From: Ignavibacteriaceae bacterium
GTDB lineage: Bacteria > Bacteroidota > Ignavibacteria > Ignavibacteriales > Ignavibacteriaceae
Assembly: GCA_022865965.1 (NCBI GenBank)
Contig: JALHTS010000623.1
Span: 1 to 13,056, forward strand
Reading direction: 5' to 3'
Length of the DNA: 13,056 nucleotides
Both the position numbers and the translations under genes were made by a program. Each line of letters opens with the position of its first letter. The stretch's first letter is position 1. The notes below the pieces were generated by a model. That model had not been told where the DNA came from. It ran no database searches and saw only the letters and a program-made list of their open reading frames with translations. This document shows positions 1-6,607 of this stretch, piece by piece.

Positions 1-2622
1 GAAGTCGTTCCATATAATGAGAGGTTTCAATGGTTGTTAGGCCATGAACTTGTTCATATAGCCGTAAATGATGGTGCATCTAATGTTGAAAGCTTTTTCA
101 GATCTGTTTTTGGAAAAGTTAATCCTGAAAAAAACAGACCCGTCACAATACTTTTCAGTTTACTTACAGGTAGCAACAGATATACTCCAAGATGGCATCA
201 GGAAGCACCTGCCGTGTACCTTGAGACCTGGTTTAGCGGGGGTTTCGGACGTGTACTTGGAAATTTTGATGAAATGTATTTTAGAAGTCTTGTTGCTGAG
301 GAAAGAGAATTTCCTGGTGATGTTTATCTCGATGGAATTTTAGGACATGAAAATTTTCTGATTGAAACACTTTACTATATCTACGGTGAAAGATTTGCCA
401 CTCATCTGGCCATTAAATATGGAGATGAAAAAATATTTCAGTGGTTTTCAACGGATAAATCGGATTTTTATCCGGGTTTTAAAGGAAAGTTTAAAAGAAT
501 TTTTCAAATTAGTTTTAGCGATGCCTGGAATGATTTTATTAAGGAAGAAAGAGAGTTTCAGCTAAAAAACCTTAAAATTCTTAATGCCTCAACTCTTACA
601 TACTTACAAAAACTTTCAGAGGAAACTTATGGTTTTGTTACGGATCCATATTATTCAAAAAAACTCAACTCCATAATTTTTGGTTATCACCGCTCCGGTG
701 AATTAGCAACTCTTAAAATATTTAACATTAATAATTTTACTTCAAGAAAACTTGTTTCTCTGCCATCACCAAGTGCTATTCGTGTTGCTTCCACTGCTTA
801 TGATGATAGTTTAGGACTGGTATTTCATACAACAAATAATAATCAGCTATACCGCGACATTCGCATGTACGATATTGAAAATGATACTGACAGAATGCTA
901 TTTGAAGATTGCAGAACAGGACACCTGACTATTTCATCCCAAAAGCATGAATTGTGGGGAATTCAACATAATAATGCGAAAGCAATTCTCGTTAAATCAA
1001 AATATCCGTTTGATGTTCTTGAAACAATGGTTGTTTTTGAAAATGGTGATGAAATTCAGCAGCTTGCAATTAATAATAATGGTGATTTTCTTGCGGCAGT
1101 TATCCATAGAGCCTCAGGTCAACAATCTATTGTCATATCCGATGTTACAAAACTTGATGAAGGTGGAAAATTTCAGTTCAACACTTTAACATCATCAGGT
1201 TCACCAGAAAATCCATCCTGGTCTGAAGATGACAGATATTTATTCTGGAATGCATATACTAATGGTGTTTCAAATATTTATCGTTGTGATCTTGAAACAG
1301 GAGATATTTCTGCAGTTACTCATACCTTAACCGGTTTATTTAAACCTTTGTTTATTTCCAAAGATTCGCTTTTTGCTTTTGAGTTTACTTCAGACGGTAT
1401 GAAGCCGGTAATGATTGCTAATTCTAAAGCTCAACGTTTGCCGGCAATAAATTACTTGGGACAAAAAGTTCTTGATAAAAATCCCGAAGTAATGGATTGG
1501 GCATTACCAAACGCAGCAGATAGTATTGATCAATCTCAATTTACCCGGGAAAAAGACTACAGCAGTTTTAATAACCTTAAGATTCAAACTTTTATTCCAA
1601 TAATATCTGGATTTCAGAAAAGCAAAGTGCTTGGGTTTTACGCATACATTGCTGATCCGGTTTTAAGAAACGAAATTTCTCTCGAAGCCGGTGTCTCACC
1701 ATTTAAAGAATTGCAAGATAGAGTAAGATATCATCTAAAATTAAAATATGACATTAAACAAACATATTACTTTGCTTTTGAACACAACCCGACTGACTTT
1801 TTTGATTTGTTCAATGAAAGAAAGCGTGGAACAATAGGAAACAGATTTGCTGTTGGTCATAATGATTATTGGTTATATGATAATCCGCTGAAGATAAAGC
1901 AGTCAACTGAATTGTCTTATTATACAGGTACAAAATATATAAATGATAACCTTGTTGAAGTTTCCGAACCTGATTTTTATGTTTTCAAAACTGAATTTGA
2001 TTATAAAGACCTAAGGAGAACCATAGGTAGTTTTGATTTTGAACAGGGAAATCACTTTAGATTTAGTATTATGACCTTTGGTGCAGATCTGGAGAAATTT
2101 GAAGTTGCACCCGGATCTTATATAGAATGGGACAATTATTCACTATATCTTATACCGCACAATGTTTTCAGATGGAAATTTTCTGCGGGCTATCATCATT
2201 TGAATGAAAAAATTCTTCATGGCCAATTTTTCTTTGGTGGATTTGGTAACAGGGAAGTTGAAAATGAACCTGTTAGACAGTATGAAAAAGTATTTAGATT
2301 TCCGGGCATTCCGATTTACAGTATTCCAACAGATAATTTTTTAAAATTGATGATATCAAATATGTTTCCACCATTTAGATTTGATTCGCCTGAAATTTTA
2401 GGTCACTATATAAAGAACATTAATTTCTCTATTTTCAGTCAGGGTTTAATTACTGATTTGCCCAATGCAAATAAGTGGATAGACGTTGGAGCGCAATTAA
2501 ATATTATGTTCAGCCATTGGTATAATCTTGAATCTACACTTTCAGGTGGGGTGGCAAAAGCTTGGTGGAAAGGAGGAAATGACTGGGAATGGTTCATTTC
2601 TTACAAGCTTTTACGTGATTAA
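1..2622 (+). CDS. Outer-membrane metalloprotease / TolB-like propeller / beta-barrel protein (5' partial)
   Basis: The frame is open from base 1, so the true start and any signal peptide lie upstream; the TTG at 34 is internal. Three parts are visible. First, a gluzincin-type protease end: HELVH at 43-57 gives the two zinc histidines and the catalytic Glu, and the Glu of WHQEAPAVYLE (codon 202-204) is the likely third zinc ligand, as in the peptidase MA-like family. Second, a beta-propeller (roughly bases 620-1470) with TolB/PD40-like repeats such as NPSWSEDDRYLFW followed by IYRCDLETGD. Third, from about 1560 to the end, alternating hydrophobic/aromatic strands typical of an outer-membrane beta-barrel, introduced by a YSSFNNL linker. 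The protein probably sits in the outer membrane with the protease-propeller part outside the barrel. Substrate is unknown. The last residues (WFISYKLLRD) do not end in the usual terminal aromatic. The architecture is read from sequence; its role is inference. Confidence 0.85.
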   Translation, partial: EVVPYNERFQWLLGHELVHIAVNDGASNVESFFRSVFGKVNPEKNRPVTILFSLLTGSNRYTPRWHQEAPAVYLETWFSGGFGRVLGNFDEMYFRSLVAEEREFPGDVYLDGILGHENFLIETLYYIYGERFATHLAIKYGDEKIFQWFSTDKSDFYPGFKGKFKRIFQISFSDAWNDFIKEEREFQLKNLKILNASTLTYLQKLSEETYGFVTDPYYSKKLNSIIFGYHRSGELATLKIFNINNFTSRKLVSLPSPSAIRVASTAYDDSLGLVFHTTNNNQLYRDIRMYDIENDTDRMLFEDCRTGHLTISSQKHELWGIQHNNAKAILVKSKYPFDVLETMVVFENGDEIQQLAINNNGDFLAAVIHRASGQQSIVISDVTKLDEGGKFQFNTLTSSGSPENPSWSEDDRYLFWNAYTNGVSNIYRCDLETGDISAVTHTLTGLFKPLFISKDSLFAFEFTSDGMKPVMIANSKAQRLPAINYLGQKVLDKNPEVMDWALPNAADSIDQSQFTREKDYSSFNNLKIQTFIPIISGFQKSKVLGFYAYIADPVLRNEISLEAGVSPFKELQDRVRYHLKLKYDIKQTYYFAFEHNPTDFFDLFNERKRGTIGNRFAVGHNDYWLYDNPLKIKQSTELSYYTGTKYINDNLVEVSEPDFYVFKTEFDYKDLRRTIGSFDFEQGNHFRFSIMTFGADLEKFEVAPGSYIEWDNYSLYLIPHNVFRWKFSAGYHHLNEKILHGQFFFGGFGNREVENEPVRQYEKVFRFPGIPIYSIPTDNFLKLMISNMFPPFRFDSPEILGHYIKNINFSIFSQGLITDLPNANKWIDVGAQLNIMFSHWYNLESTLSGGVAKAWWKGGNDWEWFISYKLLRD

Positions 2623-2640
2623 TTACAAGAAAATGCTTTA

Positions 2641-2657
2641 ACTTATTTGGCATAAGT
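2641..2657 (+). other. Small hairpin after the protease/barrel gene
   Basis: ACTTAT (2641-2646) and ATAAGT (2652-2657) form a perfect 6-bp stem around a 5-base loop, 18 bases after the stop codon at 2622. No T-run follows, so it is a poor intrinsic terminator. Its right arm overlaps the dyad at 2652-2675, so the two could be alternative structures or the hairpin could be incidental. Confidence 0.35.
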
Positions 2658-2675
2658 ATTGTATACAATGTTTAT
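2652..2675. promoter_or_regulatory. 24-bp imperfect dyad, candidate operator of the kinase pair
   Basis: The core ATTGTATACAAT (2658-2669) is a perfect 12-bp palindrome. It is flanked by ATAA on the left (2652-2655) and TTAT on the right (2672-2675), so 20 of 24 positions are symmetric, with only the GT/GT steps between core and arms unmatched. It lies 54 bases upstream of the start of the GAF kinase-like gene. The form is typical of a homodimeric regulator site; which regulator would bind is unknown. The 9-mer AAGTATTGT, which enters the dyad at 2654-2662, recurs at 2678-2686. Confidence 0.45.
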
Positions 2676-2729
2676 TAAAGTATTGTTTTCATTTATCAAA
2701 ATTTAGAGTTGTAACCAAAAGATAATCAG

Positions 2730-4037
2730 ATGAAGTTTTCAGAATTTAAAAAAAATGTTGATGACGGATTAAAGAACTCCCCTGACTTCGATGAAACTTC
2801 AGAACGTGCAAAAAACCTAGAAGTAATTCTTAACATTCTTAATACAATTAATCGCTCGCTTATTCTTGAGGATGTTCTGGAACTTGTACTTAAAAATGCA
2901 ATTAGAATTACTAACTCCGAGAGAGGTTTTATTGTTTTGAAAAACCAATCAGGAAAACTTGATTATAAGCTTGGTTTAGATTCAAACAACAAACAACTTC
3001 CGGAAAGTCTTTTTCATATTAGCACTTCTGTAGTTGAAGATGTTTTCTATCACGGACAATCAAGATTTATTGAAGGTGCCCAAAGCGATACTAACTTTGA
3101 TACAAGTAAAAGTATCTTTCGTCTTGATCTTCAAACAATTTTATGTTCCCCTCTAATAACCGATGGAAATAAAATTGGTGTAATATACGTTGATAGTCGT
3201 CATCTGCATAAGATTCAGGAAAAAGAAATAACCAGCACTTTTGAAATACTTGCGGGACAGGCAGCATCAGCAATCAGAAATGCACAGTTGTATAATGCCC
3301 AATTAAATGCTAACAATGCCTTACAGGAAGCAAACACGCAGCTTATTCAGGCTGAAAGAAAAGCACTTAAATCAAGTATAGATTCCGAAATTGGACAGTC
3401 TTTGCAAGCTCTTGTGCACGTTGCTTTATTAGAAAATGAAAGTCTAATGCGTGTAATTGAAAAATCGCAAAAGGAATTTAAGTTTACAAACCCAACGGCT
3501 GATACTTTTTTGTTCGATCGCTTAAAATTAAAAATAAAAGTAGCAATTGATAGTATTCGTGGAATCCAGAAATTTGCACAGGTATTGATGGAAACTTCTA
3601 TCATGAACCTGAATAAAGACAGCGGTGATCTGAATAAGACCATACAATCGGTTATCAGATATATTTCTCCGATGAAAAGATTTCAGTCTATAACTTTTGA
3701 TACTGAATTGAATAATCTTCCATTGTGTAGCTATGATTCAGAACAGATTCAGCATTTATTAGTTCATTTATTTACTAATTCTGCTGAAGCAAGGAAGGAT
3801 GCAACAATAATAATTAAATCGTTTGCTAAGAATAATTTAATTAATATTCTAATTGAAGATAATGGACCAGGAATACCAGTAGAGTTGAGAGATAATATAT
3901 TTAATCTTTTCAGTGCTGGTAAGACTAGTTACGGCTTATTTCTATGCAAGAGCATAGTTGACCGGCACAGAGGAACAATACAATTGACTGATACATCTGT
4001 TGGAACAGCACTTGAAATTACACTACCGATAAATTAA
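2730..4037 (+). CDS. GAF-domain sensor protein with degenerate histidine-kinase core
   Basis: The 435-residue protein is cytoplasmic, with no signal peptide or membrane segment. Residues about 30-185 are a GAF domain (SERGFIVL at 63-70, CSPLI at 139-143, IGVIYVDS at 149-156). A helical linker (about 185-215) leads to a dimerisation-like region and a GHKL ATPase domain (about 300-435). The D-box is intact (DNGPGIP, 377-383) and the N-box Asn is present (N350 in LFTNSAEA). Two signatures are poor. The region where the phosphoacceptor HE should be reads GQSLQALVHVALLENE, with H230 not followed by Glu. The ATP-lid motif reads KTSYGLFLCKSIV in place of GTGLGLAI, keeping one of three glycines. It may be a weak kinase, a pseudokinase or a sensor subunit for the next gene, which begins one base after this stop. 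No clear Shine-Dalgarno precedes the ATG. Confidence 0.85.
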   Translation: MKFSEFKKNVDDGLKNSPDFDETSERAKNLEVILNILNTINRSLILEDVLELVLKNAIRITNSERGFIVLKNQSGKLDYKLGLDSNNKQLPESLFHISTSVVEDVFYHGQSRFIEGAQSDTNFDTSKSIFRLDLQTILCSPLITDGNKIGVIYVDSRHLHKIQEKEITSTFEILAGQAASAIRNAQLYNAQLNANNALQEANTQLIQAERKALKSSIDSEIGQSLQALVHVALLENESLMRVIEKSQKEFKFTNPTADTFLFDRLKLKIKVAIDSIRGIQKFAQVLMETSIMNLNKDSGDLNKTIQSVIRYISPMKRFQSITFDTELNNLPLCSYDSEQIQHLLVHLFTNSAEARKDATIIIKSFAKNNLINILIEDNGPGIPVELRDNIFNLFSAGKTSYGLFLCKSIVDRHRGTIQLTDTSVGTALEITLPIN

Positions 4038-4038
4038 T

Positions 4039-5556
4039 ATGATAAGTGAGTTAATTAAATATTTCGAAATGTTATATAATCACCTGCGTAATCCTGTACA
4101 GGTAGTTGATAATGAAGGTAAGATTATTTATGTCAACGAAGCATTTATTATTACTTGGGGATATCATCTTGATGAATTAACCGAATACTCTGTTTTTTCT
4201 GATAACGTTTTAAAAGAGAATGGAATATTTAAGGTAATTACTGAAGTATTTGACGGCAAAGAATATCATACTATAAACAACTATACCGATGCATTGCTTA
4301 ATTCTACAGATGGAGCAATACCTATTCTTAAAACAAGCGTTTTCTCCTTGAATAACTTAGGCAATAAGTACTTAGTATTATTTCACGAAGACATAACCGA
4401 TATGGTTTTAACAGAGGAGGAAGTAAAAAAAGCCCGTGAAGCAAATAAGGAAGCCGAACGGTTAAAAAATAATTTTCTTAATGTACTCTCACACGAACTA
4501 AGAACGCCGCTTAATATTATTCTAGGATATTCGTCTCTTATTAGAGATAACCTTGCTAACAAGATTGACGCCGAAGATAAAGTATATCTTGATAATCTTC
4601 ACAGCGGTAGTGAAAGATTGTTCAAAAGTATTACTCAAATGCTTGAATTTGCCCAGCTTGAAGCCGGAAATTATACAATGAGCGTAGAGACCATTGATCT
4701 TATAGGGTTTTTTCAAAGTTGTTTGCCAAATCATAAGAAAGCTGCTCAGGAAAAAAATCTACAGCTAAGAACTAATTTCACAAAATCAAAAGTATTTGTA
4801 GATGTAGATGTTCATTGTGTTGAAAATGCATTTAACAATTTGATTAGTAATGCTATAAAATTTACTCATCTGGGATTTGTTGAAGTAGAGGTTGATGTTC
4901 TTGAGGAGCGCGATCTTGCAGTGTGCAGAGTTAAAGATTCCGGAGTAGGAATATCCACTAATTATCTTGATCATCTATATCAACCGTTCAGCCAAGAAGA
5001 TTTAAACATCGGTCGCAATTTTGAGGGAAATGGATTAGGACTCGCTTTAGCTAAAAGGTATATTGAAAGACTAGGCGGTTCTTTACTCGTTGATAGTATA
5101 AAAGGTGTTGGTTCAACGTTTACTTTTACGCTTCCTTTAACACAAAATCTTAATTTTAAAAAGAAAATATTTTCTGAAGAAGATAAACCCCTAAATTCTC
5201 GACGTATTTTAATGCTAGACGATTCTGGTGATTCCTATGAACTAATTAAAGCTTTTCTTAAGAAGGAATTTGAAATTGTTAACTACTCGATAAGAGATTT
5301 TAAGCTTGAATATATTCGTGATGTAAATTTCAGCTATATCATTTTTGATGTTAATAAAAATTACTGGCTTCAGGGAATGCTTATTTGTAAAGACATCAAA
5401 AAGAATGATCCTTATAAACGACCAATGATTATAATTTCAAGCGAATATTTTGAAGAAAAGATAAAAGAATTCTATAATGCCGGTGCAAAAAAATTCCTGG
5501 TAAAACCTTTTGGAAAAAACGAACTTATAAAAGTTTTAGAAGAAGCTTCTGACTAA
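4039..5556 (+). CDS. PAS hybrid histidine kinase with C-terminal receiver
   Basis: The 505-residue protein has four parts. Residues about 8-122 are a PAS domain (PVQVVDNEGKIIYVNEAF and a C-terminal HEDITD). A short coiled coil (125-145) leads to HisKA with the phosphoacceptor His152 in SHELRTPLN. The ATPase domain (about 250-368) has N267/N271 in NNLISNAIKFT, DSGVG (300-304), an F-box at YQPF and an intact GNGLGLALAK lid (330-339). The receiver (about 388-503) has the acidic pair D394/D395, the likely phosphoacceptor D437 in IIFDVN, S467/S468 and the conserved Lys489 in VKPF. All catalytic residues needed for autophosphorylation and transfer to its own receiver appear present. No transmembrane segment is seen, so it probably senses a cytoplasmic or partner signal. 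It starts one base after the GAF gene, implying co-translation. There is no DNA-binding or HPt domain, so the output partner is elsewhere. Confidence 0.93.
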   Translation: MISELIKYFEMLYNHLRNPVQVVDNEGKIIYVNEAFIITWGYHLDELTEYSVFSDNVLKENGIFKVITEVFDGKEYHTINNYTDALLNSTDGAIPILKTSVFSLNNLGNKYLVLFHEDITDMVLTEEEVKKAREANKEAERLKNNFLNVLSHELRTPLNIILGYSSLIRDNLANKIDAEDKVYLDNLHSGSERLFKSITQMLEFAQLEAGNYTMSVETIDLIGFFQSCLPNHKKAAQEKNLQLRTNFTKSKVFVDVDVHCVENAFNNLISNAIKFTHLGFVEVEVDVLEERDLAVCRVKDSGVGISTNYLDHLYQPFSQEDLNIGRNFEGNGLGLALAKRYIERLGGSLLVDSIKGVGSTFTFTLPLTQNLNFKKKIFSEEDKPLNSRRILMLDDSGDSYELIKAFLKKEFEIVNYSIRDFKLEYIRDVNFSYIIFDVNKNYWLQGMLICKDIKKNDPYKRPMIIISSEYFEEKIKEFYNAGAKKFLVKPFGKNELIKVLEEASD

Positions 5557-5844
5557 TCATTTTCTTTTGTATAACTGCCACCAAGGTGTTCTTGGTAAGT
5601 CATGTGTTGTGATGAAAAAAATGACAACCGAAATAGCCCACGAATAATTTTATATCCCTCTGCAGATGGCCTCAGAAGAGGTGGAAAGAGCTCCTAATTT
5701 GCTAACTGTAATTATTTCCGATTTATTATTAGTTTTAGTCACAGAATTAAAATTATATTGAGATAGGTAAGTACTCTTTATTCGTATCTTTTTATATTGG
5801 AAGTGTATCAAAAGTAAGAGTTTTATAAAAATTTACTAAACAAT
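5557..5844. other. Intergenic gap with weak hairpins, no convincing gene
   Basis: This 288-base stretch separates the kinase pair from the Nudix gene. I see three weak inverted repeats. ACCAAG/CTTGGT (5580-5585 with 5591-5596) is a perfect 6-bp stem with a 5-base loop. GTTGT/ACAAC (5606-5610 with 5624-5628), extended by AT/AT across a G-G mismatch, closes an A-rich loop. CCTCT/AGAGG (5657-5661 with 5677-5681) is a 5-bp stem with a wide loop. None is followed by a T-run. The first lies 23 bases past the kinase stop and could be a weak terminator or processing site. The last 80 bases are AT-rich and must hold the Nudix promoter, but I find no confident box. Confidence 0.4.
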
Positions 5845-6249
5845 ATGACAAAAAGGATTGGTGCCGGAATACTGCTAATAAACAGCAATAATGAATTACT
5901 GATGTTATTAAGAGACAATAAGCCCAATATTCCGTTTCCGAATATGTGGGATATTCCGGGTGGACATGTTGAACATGGTGAAATTCCTGAAGAAACAGTT
6001 AAGAGGGAAATGATTGAAGAAATGGACTTGGACGTAGGCGAGATAAAATTATTTAGAGTTTATAAAAATGATAATTTGTTTGATCATGTTTTTTGGAAAA
6101 GAATTGATCTTCAACCCGAAAAAATTGATTTGAAAGAAGGGCAAAAAATCGCTTATTTTTCTCGTGATGAATTATCCAATATGAAACTCGCTTTTAATTA
6201 TAATGAAGTAATAGAAGAATTTTATAATCATATTTTATCAGATTCATGA
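5845..6249 (+). CDS. Nudix hydrolase
   Basis: The 134-residue protein is a single Nudix domain that hydrolyses a nucleoside diphosphate linked to another group, using divalent metal. The Nudix box runs from G40 to L62: G40-x5-E46-x7-R54-E55-M-I-E58-E59, matching GX5EX7REUXEEXGU except that the final Gly is Asp61. The metal-binding glutamates are all present. WDIPGGHVE just before the box resembles the MutT/8-oxo-dGTP and ADP-ribose pyrophosphatase branches, but substrate cannot be fixed from sequence. The length is usual for a stand-alone Nudix enzyme. The ATG at 5845 begins directly at the domain's first strand (RIGAGILLIN). No good Shine-Dalgarno is visible. Its stop overlaps the next start by four bases (ATGA, 6246-6249), so the two are translationally coupled. 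Confidence 0.93.
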   Translation: MTKRIGAGILLINSNNELLMLLRDNKPNIPFPNMWDIPGGHVEHGEIPEETVKREMIEEMDLDVGEIKLFRVYKNDNLFDHVFWKRIDLQPEKIDLKEGQKIAYFSRDELSNMKLAFNYNEVIEEFYNHILSDS

Positions 6250-6455
6250 GCAAAATGCAAAAGTATCTTCTTCTAATTGGTGCTATAATAATTTTAGCCG
6301 GACTTTTTTGGCCGTGGCTTTCCAAACTTCCATTGGGAAAACTTCCTGGAGATATTTTCATAAATAAACCAAACTTAAAGCTTTATATTCCAATTACAAC
6401 AATGCTGATAATCAGCATCCTGATTTCATTAATTGTCTGGTTATTTAGGAAATAA
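6246..6455 (+). CDS. DUF2905 family small membrane protein
   Basis: The 69-residue protein has two hydrophobic helices (about 6-24 and 47-67) joined by a loop carrying the motif LPLGKLPGDIFI, which is the signature of the DUF2905 family. Short length, two-helix topology and loop all fit that family, which is widespread in bacteria and has no established function. It presumably sits in the inner membrane with the conserved loop on one face. The start overlaps the Nudix stop as ATGA, so expression probably depends on the upstream gene. Whether the pairing with Nudix has meaning or is incidental is unknown. Confidence 0.88.
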   Translation: MSKMQKYLLLIGAIIILAGLFWPWLSKLPLGKLPGDIFINKPNLKLYIPITTMLIISILISLIVWLFRK

Positions 6456-6551
6456 TTCCCGCAATTAGTCTATCATCATTTTTTCTTTCAACGCAACAGT
6501 CTAATTGAGTAAATTTGCTTAAAATTAAAGTTGGTTTTGAATGAAGTTTTA

Positions 6552-6578
6552 TTGCTAGCATATCATCTAAGCTATAAT
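6552..6578 (+). promoter_or_regulatory. Candidate promoter of the alpha/beta hydrolase gene
   Basis: A perfect TATAAT sits at 6573-6578, 29 bases before the start codon. A weak TTGCTA (6552-6557) lies 15 bases upstream, a short spacer, so only the -10 box is persuasive. The decamer TATAATGTTA recurs upstream of the alkylation repair gene at 8173-8182, which supports a shared promoter element. Confidence 0.45.
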
Positions 6579-6595
6579 GTTATTCTTAATTTTAT

Positions 6596-6602
6596 AAAGG
6601 AG
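6596..6602 (+). promoter_or_regulatory. Strong Shine-Dalgarno (AAAGGAG)
   Basis: AAAGGAG ends five bases before the ATG at 6608. It is the best ribosome binding site in the window; most other starts here have none. It fixes the start of the hydrolase gene and suggests efficient, independent translation. Confidence 0.75.
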
Positions 6603-6607
6603 CAATC

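Noticed and set aside
3091..3643. Two minus-strand ORFs opposite the GAF kinase-like gene
   Set aside because: They are antisense shadows of a recognisable coding region with no domain features of their own.
5666..5761. A 31-codon ORF (ATG at 5666) encoding a short acidic start followed by a hydrophobic stretch
   Set aside because: No ribosome binding site precedes it (the upstream bases are CCCTC), no family is recognisable, and an open frame this short is expected by chance.
6456..6510. T-rich stretch after DUF2905 considered as an intrinsic terminator
   Set aside because: ATTTTTTC is present but no stable stem precedes it; only a 4-bp AATT/AATT pairing is visible.
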